Shown here: one piece after another, positions 12,671-23,920 of the stretch
How positions within the stretch are numbered: the stretch's first letter is position 1
Layout of the letters: every line of letters starts with the position of its first letter
The notes under the pieces: generated by a model
Databases searched by the model: none
Told to the model about the DNA's origin: nothing
Seen by the model: the letters and a program-made list of their open reading frames with translations, nothing else
Made by a program: the position numbers and the translations under genes
Assembly (NCBI GenBank): GCA_029204045.2
Contig: CM055062.1
Location: forward strand, 3,173,048-3,237,047
Source: Tillandsia leiboldiana
Taxonomy: Eukaryota > Streptophyta > Magnoliopsida > Poales > Bromeliaceae
DNA: 64,000 nucleotides
Reading direction: 5' to 3'

Positions 12671-12706
12671 TTCTCCCCTCCTTCAAAAGGTTTCGTCCTC
12701 GAAACC
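12671..12706 (-). promoter_or_regulatory. C polypurine tract and 3' hairpin
   Basis: The sense strand has GAAGGAGGGGAGAA (12671-12684) directly before the 3' LTR, a textbook polypurine tract. Next to it at 12689-12706 is a hairpin, sense GGTTTCG-AGGA-CGAAACC. The stretch 12707-13100, between it and the gag stop, shows no coding or repeat signal that I can name. Confidence 0.8.
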
Positions 12707-13102
12707 AAAACACACACCCTACCACAAGAAACCCACATCAGGACTATCATCAACTCCAACTCTCTCTCAATTTGAAAAGCAACCGAAAATAGCGAAAAGT
12801 CCAAAATTTCCAAAGGACCGATGCCTTCGCCCCGATCAAACAAGAACAGGTTCCAGCATCGCCTCCATTTCTGGAGTAGTCCTTCGAAATTTTCCGCTCC
12901 GTTCGCTACTTTCGGTGTTAAAACGGGGTGACAAGGAGAGAGGTGTTGACGTTGTCCCTGCTGTGGTCGCAACCCAAAACCACAATCCAACAACTCAACC
13001 ATGTAGGGGTGCAAAACTCTGATCTCAACCACTAGGAAAGGAAGTCATACCAAGTACCACATAATCCGCTAACCTGGCGCCCACCAAACGAGCAGCCCAA
13101 AC

Positions 13103-14359
13103 TCATCCTCTCGATGTGGGTGATCGTCGTCCTGACTGCCTCGACGTCGTGGCCTCATCTGGCTGGCGGTAAGTCAGAGGAGCTCCTTCCTCCGGAAGAG
13201 GTAGCGGGGGTGCCGTCGCAAGCGGCATCACCGAAAGTACTACCAGAGGGCATGCTGCCTGAAAATGTCCCGACTGTCCACACGAAAAGCATCGCCCCTG
13301 CCTATGGTCACACTGCTGCACTGCATGCGGCCCACCGCAAATGACACACTCAACCTGAAACTGCTGCTGGTGCCTCGGCTGAGGGGGACCTCCTGATCTC
13401 CGTCTCCTCTGAAATCCACGACCCTCAGACTGGGATGGTGGCGGCCCCGGGGGTCCCGATCTACTAGACTGTCCAAAATCAGGCGGCACTGGATGTCTCT
13501 CCCCGGAGCTGGTCCCTGGCGCTCGCTCCATCTCTGACATAACCACAAATCCTCGGTCAACCCACCGAGCATGCTCAATTGCCGCATCCAGAGTCGGCGC
13601 TCTACACGAATGCACAAGGGGATAAATATCCGGATGCAACCCTCTCTCAAAAAGCTCAACCCTCTGGGCCTCATCCCGGGCAACATGAGGCACACAGCTC
13701 AATAACCGCTGAAACTCATTAACCTACTCATGAAGTGGTCGATCACCTTGCTGTAATCGTCGAAGATCCCCTTCTAGTTTCTGCTTCGCACTGACAGGAA
13801 AATAGGCTCTGAGTAGCAAAGCACGAAACTCCGCCCACGTCAATAACTGTACTCCCGGTGGTCCCACTGGACGAATTCGACGCCACCAAGTCTCGGCGTC
13901 CTGCTCCAAAAAGTGCGCCCCCAAATGAACCTGATGTTCTTCCTTGATGAAGAGGTTCTCAAACAATTTCTCCATGGCCGCAATCCAGTTCTCAACCTCC
14001 CACGGCTCCGAACTCTGACCTGCGAACCGCGGGGGGTGAAACTTGCTGATAAAGGATAGTCGATCCATGAGTTCCCTCTGCTCTGTCTCTATCAACGGAG
14101 GAATCTGTGACGAGGTCGAGGATGTCGTAACCGGAAGTACTGATGGTGGTGCCACAGGAGGTGCTCTCTGCTCCAGCATGCGCATCATGCGCTCCATATC
14201 TTCCTCCTGGCGCCTGGCCGCCACCTCCTGGCGCCGCAACGCCTCAGACATCTGGGCCACCTGAGCCCGCAGCTCCTGTACCTCGCTCTGCCCGGCCTGC
14301 TCGGCCTCCTCACCCAAGGTCGAACGCCCACTCGTCGCTACACGACGTCTCGGCGGCAT
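13103..14359 (-). pseudogene. gag: C gag (capsid and two zinc knuckles), one nonsense codon
   Basis: I take the start at the ATG at 14357-14359 (MPPRRRVATSG), which lies just after a consensus splice acceptor. The protein has a coiled-coil-like stretch rich in Glu and Gln, a retrotransposon gag domain (VENWIAAMEKLFENLF, HFLEQDAETWWRRIRP), and two zinc knuckles near the C-terminus: CVICGGPHAVQQC and CFSCGQSGHFQAAC, both with intact ligands. Gag packages element RNA into particles. A TAG between RPLHE and VNEFQRLL (near 13721) splits it into 211 and about 205 codons. No protease or polymerase follows, so this is a gag-only element. Confidence 0.88.
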
Positions 14360-14368
14360 CGCAGGTAA

Positions 14369-14392
14369 CTGAAACAAAAACGAATGTCAGGA
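14369..14392 (-). promoter_or_regulatory. C candidate splice acceptor before gag
   Basis: On the sense strand CTGAC (branch-point consensus) is followed by ATTCGTTTTTGTTTCAG, a pyrimidine-rich tract ending in CAG at 14369-14371. The gag ATG is only nine bases further. It pairs with the donor at 18312-18319. Confidence 0.6.
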
Positions 14393-14561
14393 CATAACAA
14401 CCATGCGACCCAATCCAGCGAGAGTCTAAAATTTGTTATCCTTCCTAAAGTATTATGTTGTCTGCAGCCAACATAATCACTTTGAGAGAATAACATATCA
14501 AATCACTCATCCCAACCCGAGGGAGAGGTAAAAACTCAATCTGGACTCTCGCTAAAAGTCA

Positions 14562-14647
14562 CGACTCTCACGTAGTCATCCTAATGTCCAACCACAAGCC
14601 TAGGGTTTCTAAGTCCTCAATGACCTACATCCTAGGCTCTGATACCA
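14562..14647 (-). promoter_or_regulatory. C leader block and primer binding site
   Basis: The primer site at 14635-14647 is sense TGGTATCAGAGCC, complementary to the 3' end of initiator methionine tRNA; it lies eight bases inside the 5' LTR. The block CTCTCACGT..AGTCATCCTA (14562-14586) is also found in the leaders of A and B. Confidence 0.85.
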
Positions 14648-16899
14648 CTCTAATCTGTCACGCCCCGGGGTCGAAACTGCGACCCGGGCTCGCCAACAGA
14701 TCCGCCATCTGTACGGAAACTGCCGTACAGACGAAGCGTCTAGCCTGCAAAAGACCAAAACTACAGCTACACAGATATCAGAGCGGATAAAAAGCTGTAC
14801 TATAAAATTTCACAACTACAAAGTTGCAACAACACATAGCCTATCTCCCAAAACCAGATGATACAAATAGAAGTCCACCTATACAATAACTACCAATCCA
14901 ACTGGGAGATAGCTAAACAGGAAAAAAACCAACTCCCACAATCCGGGATGGTACATCTACCTCACTCTAAAGTAACAATGCTGGTAGGGAACTATCACGC
15001 GACTCCCTGTCCTCGGTCCGTCCAGTCAGCTCGGCAGGAACGGAAGAAAGCCTCAGCAACCTGTCACCGACAGATGGTGTGAGAACTACATCCTACAGTA
15101 GTTCTCAGTGGGTACCGTCTCCAAGAACCACGGTCTGCCCACTAAGTCTACCAGAGGCATAAGATAACAGAAAAGACGGTGATAAAGTAAATAAGCTGGA
15201 AAAGAATCTACAGCTATCATGCCTCTATCTACTATGCTCAAAAGGAAGAGACTAAGGATGATGGTATGCAGCCACTCACTGCTGACACTATGTCACAAGT
15301 ACTAAGCCCAAGACGCTCTACTATGACACATGCTATGCCAACACTTTCTCAGTGTATCCCAAATCTCATCGACTGCCCCACAGGGTCCAGTCAAGTCAAG
15401 CCTGCGCCCCCTGGTGTATCAACCAGGGTGTACAATCGGACAAACTCGATATCTCACACAGTGACCCCATGGTAGCTCGGCCAGGGGTATCAAGCGACCT
15501 CTAGTATATGAACTAGGCGCATCATCGCAGCCTCGTCAGGCTCGGTATCACCATCGCAGCCTCATCAGGCTCGAAATCATCAACGCACCCGGGGCGTAGC
15601 TCGAGGGGTGCGACCCCACCGAACTCAAGTATCTCATCAGTAACACTGTCTCACAAGTGGCTCCTGCAGGCTATAGTCCTCGATCAAACAGATCGGTATC
15701 TCGATGCTCAAAGCACAACTCAGTCGGAGAACCCTCCACGACTCAATCTCACAACACTGACCCGCTCAGCGAAAGTATCACACAGCTGGGACCACCGTCT
15801 CTCCCAACGGCTCCCACAAGAACACCCCACTCAACTCAACACACAAACACACGGCCGGAGATGCTCCACAGCCAGATCTACGAAGGGTCCGAAACCCCAG
15901 GAGACTAACACCTACGTCCCCAAGAAAGAGAACAACCCTTAGAACCCAGATCACTCGAATCCGCTCGGGTGGATAAGTTTATAAGAAACCATGTCATTTA
16001 TTTCAGAAAACCATTCAATCTGAGAGAAATCCATCTTTTTAATGATTTTTAGTCTTTTTAGGAAAACCCTTTGAAATCAAGTTTTATGCCCAAGCCTCGA
16101 AGAGCTAATGCCCTCGTCCTATCAAACAAGAACAGACTCAGGCGACCTTGCGAGGCTTGGAAGAAACATTGGCTGACTAAAATCATGTGTTCGTCCAAAA
16201 AGGTTCTGGGTTCAAGGTCCTGCTAACACAAGTGCACCACGATCACAACACGGTGGTGACGAGAAAAACAGCGGAAAGTGAAACCCCGGGACCACCGTTT
16301 ATCTGAAACGGTTTCCCACGCACTAACACTGGCCTAACCCAGCCACCAGACCCCACTCGGCCCCCCGGCCCGAGTGCAACACCCGTCCCACAACACTCTG
16401 ACCACTCAGCCCACTACCCGGGCGGGGAACACTATGTCCAGAAGGATATGCACGGTGTGGGATGTCTAAAACATAAAAGAAACTAGCCCAGATTAAGGTT
16501 CTCTATTGGTCTGGTCAAACACATGCACATATGACGGGGATGCTAGTTAAGTTCCAAGAAAACACTTAAACTAGCATGCAATCCTATCACAATAGAATTA
16601 GAAGGAAGTCCGTAGACTTGGAGAGAAAAACCAACCCACCTCAGAATGCCACCAATTGCTTGTCGACACTTGCAATTGGGCTCAGCGGGACTTACCTTGC
16701 CTCCACGAGGTCCGCACGCAAAACGGAGCACGCTGCGTCCAACCACACGACCGCGCGCTCCGCGGATGTCCCGAAACAAGCCGGCGGGTCCACGCGGCGG
16801 AAAAACCTACAACCGCCCCCGGCGAAAGCTAAAAACAGCACTGCAAGCTGCCAGGAGCGAAGAAATCGCAAAATCAATCAAAACGGTCAAAACCGAGCA

Positions 16900-17645
16900 T
16901 CCGACGGCGAAAAACAGCCTCCGTCGGCGAAAACAGCCTCCGTCAGCGAAAACCAGCGCCCGACGGCGAAAAACAGACCCCGACGGCGAAAACAGCGCGC
17001 GGCGGCGAAAACCAGCCTCCGTCGGCGAAAACAGCCTCCGTTAGCGAAAATCAGCGCCCGACGGCGAAAAACACCACGCGGCGGCGAAAAACTGCTCCGT
17101 CGGCGAAAATCAGCGCCCGACGGCGAAAAACAGCACGCGGCGGCGAAAAACAGACTCCGACGGCGAAAACAGCGCGCGGCGGCGAAAACCAGCCTCCGTC
17201 GGCGAAAACAGCCTCCGTCAGCGAAAATCAGCGCCCGACGGCGAAAAACAGCACGCGGCGGCGAAAAACTGCTCCGTCGGCGAAAATCAGCGCCCGACGG
17301 CGAAAAACAGCACGCGGCGGCGAAAAATAGACTCAGACGGCAAAAACAGCGCGCGGCGGCGAAAACCAGCCTCCCTCGGCGAAAACCAGCGCCCGATGGC
17401 GAAAACAACGCAAAATCTGCTAGCGAAACAGTTCGTGAAAAACCTGCGAAAATCGCTCGCGAAAAACAGCGGAAAACAGCGAAAACTGCGCGCGGAACCG
17501 CTTGCGAAACTGCTCGCAAAAACAGCGAGAAACGGCTTGCGAAAAACAGCGAAAACCTGCGCGAAAGCCCGCGCGAAAACTGCTCGCAACCTGCTCGCGA
17601 AAACTTCTCGCAACCTGCTCGCGAAAACTGCTCAAAATTTGCTTG
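16900..17645. repeat. GGCGAAAA minisatellite, 177-bp higher-order unit (5' LTR of C)
   Basis: The higher-order repeat is clear here: the landmark GACGGCGAAAACAGCGCGCGG (one base variable) recurs at about 16981, 17158 and 17335, 177 bp apart. 177 is 3 x 59, so a frame stays open (16576-17646). From 17410 CTCGCGAAAACTG-type units follow, as in the other LTR. Confidence 0.88.
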
Positions 17646-17839
17646 ACGGCGAAAAGCAGCAGCCGACGGCGAACACCGCGGCCGACGGCGACCAACGGGC
17701 TCCGACGGCGAAAACACGGCGCCGGTACGCAAACCGAGGAGTCGCCCACCGTCCGGGAGCACGCCGAGCGGCGAAAACCCAGCCGCGCGACGAGGGAGGC
17801 CCGCCGCACGGCGCCAAACCAAGCAGCGCCGCGCAGCGA

Positions 17840-18185
17840 CCTGCTGCGCGGTGCAGGAGCGCGCCGCGCAGCGCCCAGCGGCGCTGCGCGCGGCGCCCAG
17901 CGCAGCCCGCTGCGCTGCGCGTGGCCGCGCGCGCCTGCACGCGGCCAGGCGGTGCCGTGCGCACCTGCGCGCGGCCCTGCCGCGCGCGCCTGCGCGCGGC
18001 CAGGCAGTGCCACGCGCACCTGCGCGCGGCCCTGCCGCGCGCGCCTGCGCGCGGCCTGGCAGCGCCGCGTGCAGCACTTTGCTGCACGCGGCGCCGCGCC
18101 CAGCGGCACGTCGCCGCAGGGTGCTGCCAACAGCAGCACCCTGGCGCCGCGCGTGCGCCGTTGCGCGCGCGCGCGGTCGCCGGCG
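17840..18185. repeat. Extreme GC/CpG-rich block (5' LTR of C)
   Basis: Second copy of the GC-rich block, with CCTGCGCGCGGCC units and alternating GCGCGCGC near 18164-18173. In the transcript it would lie inside the proposed leader intron. Confidence 0.85.
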
Positions 18186-18311
18186 ACGGAAAAGCTAAAA
18201 TAAATATAAAAACCCCCGATAAATCCAATAAATCCAAAAATTCATTTTTTTTAGCTTTTAAAAACCAATTAAAAATCCCCAAAGCTCAAAAACTCCAAAA
18301 AAACTGCATTC

Positions 18312-18506
18312 GCTTACCTCGTCGACGCTCGCCGCACGCCCACGAGCTCCACTCGGCCTCCAACGGCGAGTCCAAAAACCAAGAATGCCTCAAAACCCTC
18401 TTCTTTCTTCTTCTTCTTCTTCCTTTTCCTCTCTTTTCTTTTCCTTTCTTTCTTTCTTCCTTTTCTTTCTTTCTCTGCTGCAGAGGGAGGGTTGGAGCCT
18501 TTTATA
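18312..18506 (-). promoter_or_regulatory. C promoter (TATA) and candidate first exon with splice donor
   Basis: Sense TATAAAAGG lies at 18498-18506, so transcription should start near 18472. The next 150 or so bases hold a purine-rich GAA tract and no ATG, and end at GAG|GTAAGCG (donor 18312-18317, exon end 18318). This is a strong plant donor. The exon limits are inferred. Confidence 0.6.
18401..18480. repeat. CTT/CTTT polypyrimidine tract (5' LTR of C)
   Basis: Same tract as 11562-11640. In the sense direction it is a purine tract within the proposed first exon. Confidence 0.88.
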
Positions 18507-18554
18507 AAGCAAAAGGCTTTAATTAATTTAATTAATTAATTAACTAATTCCAAA

Positions 18555-19270
18555 AATCCAACTCCAACTCACTTTTTGCCTTCGAGCTCTCCGCCGCTGC
18601 CCGGAACCTCCCGAACTCCGCTGTAAATCAAAAGTACACGCGCTCACAGCTTTTTCTCTTCAAAAAGCTCATCCGTTGAGTCGGGGTGCTCAAATCAAAT
18701 ACCGGCTCCAAAATCGCCAGTTCCGAATTACTTTTTGCCTCCGGGTCCTCCGCGTCAGTCCGGAACCTCCCGAACCTCGCTGTAAATCAAAAGTACACAT
18801 GTCCACAGCTTTTTCTCTTCAAAAAGCTCGTCCGTTGAGTCGGGGTGCTCAAATCAAATACCGGCTCCAAAATTGCCAGTTCCGACTCACTTTTTGCCTC
18901 CGGGTCCTCCGCGTCAGTCCGGAACCTCCCGAACCTCGCTGTAAATCAAAAGTACACGTGTCCACAGCTTTTTCTCTTCAAAAAGCTCGTCCGTTGAGTC
19001 GGGGTGCTCAAATCAATTACCGGCTCCAAAATTGCCAGTTCCGACTCACTTTTTGCCTCTGGATCCTCCGCGTCAGTCCGGAACCTCCCGGACCTCGCTG
19101 TAAATCAAAAGTATACGTGTCCATAGCTTTTTCTCTTCAAAAAGCTCATCCGTTGAGTCGGGGTGCTCAAATCAATTACCGGCTCCAAAATTGCCAGTTC
19201 CGACTCACTTTTTACCTCCGGAGCCTCCGCGTCAGTCCGGAACCTCCCGAACCTCGCTGTAATCTGAAAG
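18555..19270. repeat. 159-bp tandem repeats (5' LTR of C)
   Basis: About 4.5 copies, matching 11715-12435 copy for copy. They lie upstream of the TATA box in the sense direction, so they are in U3, where tandem repeats often act as enhancers (inference). Confidence 0.9.
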
Positions 19271-19513
19271 TACACCTGTTCCAAGTGTTGCTGAATTTCC
19301 AGCACTCCACGGTGAAGTCGGAAATTCCCAATCTCATCCTCAATCGGCCTAGAAAGCCCGGAAAAACCCCGAATCGAGCTGGAGCTTCCGCGTTGATCCG
19401 AATCAACCCGGCATCTACTGTAAACTCAGATGCAACATGCCTAAGGCAACTCTCTGCTCCAATCTATCTGTGTGGTCGGCGCGCTATCCAAAGACCCGGT
19501 ACTCTACACAAGA

Positions 19514-22158
19514 AATGCGACTTCCCTCAGCCAAAAATCGCACTTCTTGAACTTAGCATACAGATTGTTCTCTCGCAGGACTTGAAGAACCTGTCGAAGA
19601 TGATCCAGATGCTCTAGATCGCTCTTCGAATAAATAAGAATGTCGTCAATGAATACCACGACAAAACGATCTAGACAGGGTTTGAAGACCCTGTTCATCA
19701 TATCCATGAAAGCAGCAGGGGCATTTGTAAGCCCAAACGGCATCACTGTGAACTCATAGTGGCCGTATCTGGTTCGAAAGGCAGTCTTCGGGACATCCTC
19801 CGCTCTAACCCGCAATTGATGATACCCAGATTGCAAATCGATCTTGGAAAATACCACCGACCCTTGGAGTTGGTCGAAAAGATCGTCAATCCACGGGAGA
19901 GGATAACGGTTCTTGATAGTAACTTTGTTCAGTTCCCGATAATCAACGCACAGACGTAGACTGCCATCCTTTTTCTTTACGAATAGAACAGGTGCGCCCC
20001 AAGGAGAAACACTGGGTCGGATAAAACCCAAAGCCGTCAAGTCTTCTAGCTGTGTTTTTAACTCCTTCAACTCCGCAAAAGCCATGCGGTAAGGTGCTCG
20101 CGAAATAGGAGCTGTGCCGGGGACAAGATCAATAACGAATTCAATTTCCCGCTCAGGTGGCATCCCTGGAAGCTCAGCAGGAAATACGTCTGAGAAACTC
20201 CTCACCACCGGAATATCCTCAATCCGACGAGTAGCAGTAAGGGTGTTGACAGCCATGGCAAGATATGCCACACACCCTCTCTCGAGGCGACGAACTGGGG
20301 TCACAGAACAGATCCCCAAATAAGCAGAAGGTTCGAAGCCAGAATAAATCAACTCCGCTGCGCCAGGCGGATCCAAGGTCAACCTCCGAAAGGTGCAATC
20401 GATAGTGGCCCGATACTTAGATAACCAGTTCATCCCCAAGATCACGTCGTATTGACGCAATTTGAGGACGAATAGAGAAATAGGAAAACTCCGTCCGCCA
20501 ATATGAATCGGGCATAACCGGAGCTCCTGGTTGATTGGAACACTATGACCCGGAATCTCTACCCAAAAACGATCTCTAGTATACTGAACGATAATACCGT
20601 GGATAGTAATAAAGTGGGTGGAGATAAATAAATGCGAAGCCCCAGTATCAAATAGAGTTCTAGCAAAATGTCCAAAAATAGATGTGGTACCTGCTAAGTT
20701 GTCCTCTGGAGTGGGCTCGCCATGGGTCAGGGCAAATACACGCCCTCCAGCAGTCTGTCGCGAGCCAGAAGGTGGTCGAGGAAGAGGAGGACGACCCGAG
20801 GAAGCAGAACTCGGCGTCGGGGCTTGTCGTCGCGGTTGTGGTGCTGGTAGAGGAGCCGCCATCTGCGCGGGTGCAGACCCCCGCGGGCACGTCGCCGAAA
20901 CATGTCCATGTTGGCCGCATATGAAACATCGACCATGCCTCTGATTGCAGTTGTTCGCCCGGTGGGTACCCCCGTAGAAGACACAAGGCCGGGGGCCCCA
21001 GTTGGGGTTGGGGAAAGCACCAACAGCAGGGGATCTCTTGGGCCATTTCTTCAGTTGCGGTCGTTTCGCCTTCTTGTTTTGATTGTAGTGTTCACCGCCA
21101 CTCTCAGAAGAAGCCCTCTTCTTGCCCTTGTCCCTGTCCGCCGCATTCCGCTCGGCGCGGGAGATCTGAACATCTGCCTCGATAGCTAAGCATCGCTCCA
21201 TGCAGTTATCGAAGTCGGTGGTAAGGTGGGAGGAGAGCTGACGGCGGATCTCATGTCTCAATCCCTGCGAGAAAAGGCGTACCTTACGGCGTTCCTCGCG
21301 CACTGCTTGAGGGACCAGATCGGCAATGCGCAGGAACTCCTGCTCGTACTCACGGACGCTCTTGTCGCCCTGCTTAATGTTCTCCAGTTCACGCTCGAGA
21401 CCCTCCTTGGTGGTCTCCTTCAGGTGGTGATGGTACATGGCAGCCTTGAAGTCCTCCCAAGTGGGTTCAGGAAGACCTCCAAAATGGCGCTCTCGATGAC
21501 GCCTCCACCATTTTGATGCCCGGCCCTCCAGGCAATGAACAGTGATGTGTACTTTGTCGCGCTCCTCAGTGTACACATCTTGGAAGAGCTTTTCCATGTG
21601 GTCGATCCATTGCTCGACCGCCCAGTGATCGTCGTCCTTGCCTTCGAAGATCTCCGGCTTGAATTTCTTGAATTCGAGCAGAGCCGCCTTCGCTCGAGCC
21701 TTTTCTGCTCGATCGACCTCGTCATCGGCCGCAGAATCAGCAGCGGGAGAAACAGAACGGGAGGAAGCAGTCGCTGTCGAAGCAGTGGCGGCAGGGGCAC
21801 CAGCAACCCCCGGTACCGCGCAAGATGCCGTAGCAACATCTGGAATGGGCCCCGCAGGTGGTGGTACGGGGTCTGCAGCGGGTTCCGCCAAACCCTCAGG
21901 CTCGGTAGCGGCCGGTGCAACAAGGGGTGCGACCGGCGGTGTAGCAGCTGGAACGACAGGTGGGGGAGCAGGTGGGGCAGGAGCAGCCGTCTGCTGCTGC
22001 ATAAATTGCTGGAACATCCCAGCCAGGGTCGTCATCTGAGCCTCAAGTCGCTCCATGCCGCCCTGATCAACGGGCTCACTCGGCGCCCTGGGTGGTCGGC
22101 CGACTCCTCGGCCTGTGCCCGCACCCCGTCCTCGCCCACGACCAGGAGGACGTGCCAT
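19514..22158 (-). pseudogene. gag-pol: A gag-protease-RT (N-terminal part of gag-pol), cut by C
   Basis: About 880 codons are open from the ATG at 22156-22158. Order: Arg/Gly-rich N-terminus; MERLEAQMTTLAGMF helix; Ala/Pro-rich linker; gag domain (KVHITVHCLEGRASKWWRRH, near 205-225); two zinc knuckles near 391-424; aspartic protease with LFDTGASH near 501; RT from about 690, with FIDDILIYS near 834. The second knuckle (CFICGQHGHVSATC) is intact, but the first reads CVFYGGTHRANNC, with Tyr where C, its relative, has Cys. The frame ends where C inserted, after KKCDFWLREVAF. The start follows a consensus splice acceptor by two bases. Confidence 0.93.
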
Positions 22159-22160
22159 CG

Positions 22161-22184
22161 CTGCAACAATATAATCAGGTTAGA
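22161..22184 (-). promoter_or_regulatory. A candidate splice acceptor before gag
   Basis: On the sense strand CTAAC (branch-point consensus) is followed 18 bases later by TTGTTGCAG ending at 22161; the gag ATG starts two bases on. In B the homologous place has lost both the CAG and the ATG. It pairs with the donor at 44363-44371. Confidence 0.6.
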
Positions 22185-22240
22185 AACAGACTCCAATAGT
22201 TATAGCCTGAGTTTCTAACCCCTATACTCAACATACCCCA

Positions 22241-22332
22241 GCGCTCTCACGTGACAAGTCATCCTAGGGTTCATTCTAACCAGTTCCTAATCCATCTTTC
22301 CTAGGTACCGTGTACCTAATGCTCTGATACCA
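22241..22332 (-). promoter_or_regulatory. A leader block and primer binding site
   Basis: The primer site at 22321-22332 is sense TGGTATCAGAGC (initiator methionine tRNA), seven bases inside the 5' LTR. Next to it GGTAC-ACG-GTACC can fold, and 22241-22271 holds the block shared with B and C (CTCTCACGT..AGTCATCCTA), here with small palindromes such as CCTAGG and CACGTG. Confidence 0.85.
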
Positions 22333-22339
22333 TAAAATC

Positions 22340-22371
22340 TGTCACGCCACGAGTTTTAAAAATCAGGTCTG

Positions 22372-22418
<47 letters not shown>

Positions 22419-23920
22419 AAATCAGAGTTTGCAAAACGGGCGTAACAGACCGCCACACATATAGGAATCCCCTATACATGCATTGCTAGGCTAGTCCAAT
22501 CATCAATCAGAGAGCATTAAATATCTCAACTAAACAATACTAATCATCAGGAATAGTTCGAAATATCATACTATCATCAATCTGAAATATCGAAATAAAC
22601 TGGAAGCTGAAATAACATAAATGGAAGTCAGCTACAATCATCCAAGATCTCAGACATCAATATATCATCAGGGTGACAGCTCTATCGTGACAGCCTCACT
22701 GGATCGTCCCGACACCCCACTACCCGAACGACCTGAAAAATGGTCACCCAGGGGGTGTGAGATACACTGTACATGTATCCCAGTGGGCACGACGAGCCGA
22801 GAAATAGCTAATCGTACCTACTGGGTACTAAAATCTGCGGATAGTAAAGATCGATAGGTACAGCTGAAATAACAGATAATATCTACCGGAAAGCAATAAA
22901 TCCACAGATAAATGGAACTAGGCAGATAATCAATAGTAAGTCCACTGATAATCAAGTATACTGAACAGTAGTAGGTACTGCATAAACATGCTAGAACATG
23001 AAAGTATAAAAGCTATGCATCAATCACAAGAATATCAAGTACCCAATCAATGCCACTATTGGTCACGAGGACCTCAGGCTCATGCCACTATCTGGCACCT
23101 ATCTGGCTGACATAACCCCGCACCCACTGGTGCTAATCTGGGAGCTCACGGGTCCCTCCTCTAGACCACTTTACCGGTAAAGAACACTGTGACGGTGGCC
23201 AAACCGTCAGTGTACGTGACGTACAACGTGCGTGGCGATCAATCATGCTATGCTCAAGCTCGCGGTCCAACGACCGGGTAATCGGCAACAAGCCGGGAAA
23301 AAATCCCAACAGGGAGGCAGGTATCTGTGTGTATCTATCAATCAGGATCAATCATGCATATCTGAATACAGCAGTGTGACGAATGGCATGAAACTAGCAG
23401 CAATAATCAATCATGACATCTATACATCAGGATATGCAAGCTGACAAGCAGATGTACATAAATATAGTGTGTCTAAGGAATCAGTGTCTATCAGAAAAAT
23501 CATGCGATGTATAGATACAATCATCAGGACTAATCATGAACAGGTAAGGTCAAGCACATGTGTACATGCGATGTCTAAAGAAATCGATATCAGTCAAGAT
23601 AGGTCATATAGATAAAATCAGCAGGGCTAACCAAAAACAGGTGTTCGACTGGACTAAAGCAACCAGAGGGCCAAAAAGCTAAAGCCCGGACCGAAGATAA
23701 CCCACCTGAGTGTAGGCAGATCCTCAAACTCCCGCTCTGCTACAGGGAGGCTGGTGCTGAACAACTGGGCCCTGAATAAACAGCTAATAGTCAGTAATAA
23801 GCTCACACAACCCATCCCGACGACACTACAGTAACGGAAAGCTTAAATGGGTCAATAAAGTCGATTTACGGAATGAAATCTAATTCCCGATCAACGAGAG
23901 CCTACGGAACTCTAACAAGA
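22340..23920 (-). repeat. Element A 5' LTR, first segment (before B)
   Basis: The LTR starts TGTCACGCCACGAG and runs to the B insertion. It includes a poly-T tract of about 38 (22376-22413) and 22897-23920, which matches 2070-3093. It continues at 43053 after B. Confidence 0.92.
22376..22413. repeat. Poly-T tract in A's 5' LTR
   Basis: A run of about 38 T residues near the LTR end. The B LTRs have a shorter T run at the same distance from their ends (23955-23968 and about 29028), so the run seems a family trait that has expanded here. Confidence 0.95.

Larger units (their letters stand above)
7782..19508 (-). mobile_element. Element C: non-autonomous gypsy element with 4.9-kb LTRs
   Basis: C is 11.7 kb with LTRs of 4889 and 4853 bp, about 1% different by eye, and an internal region of only about 2 kb. 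It is flanked by CAAGA (7777-7781 and 19509-19513), a perfect 5-bp duplication inside A's reverse transcriptase gene. The orientation is minus, shown by the primer site at 14635-14647. The interior codes only for a gag; protease, RT and integrase are absent, so it must use enzymes from elsewhere. A is the natural candidate because the LTR ends, primer site, leader block and 3' hairpin are alike. Confidence 0.93.
14656..19508 (-). repeat. Element C 5' LTR
   Basis: This is the promoter copy, 4853 bp, 36 bp shorter than the other one, with the difference in the GGCGAAAA repeat region. The repeat blocks occur in the same order: GGCGAAAA units 16900-17645, GC-rich block 17840-18185, CTT tract 18401-18480, TATA box 18498-18506, 159-bp repeats 18555-19270. 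The start site near 18472 would leave about 3.8 kb of R plus U5, an unusually long leader. Confidence 0.93.

Noticed and set aside
11838..13022. 394-codon plus-strand frame with repeated 53-residue units
   Set aside because: It is the 159-bp LTR repeat read in its open frame, antisense to the element, with no domain; length divisible by three explains it.
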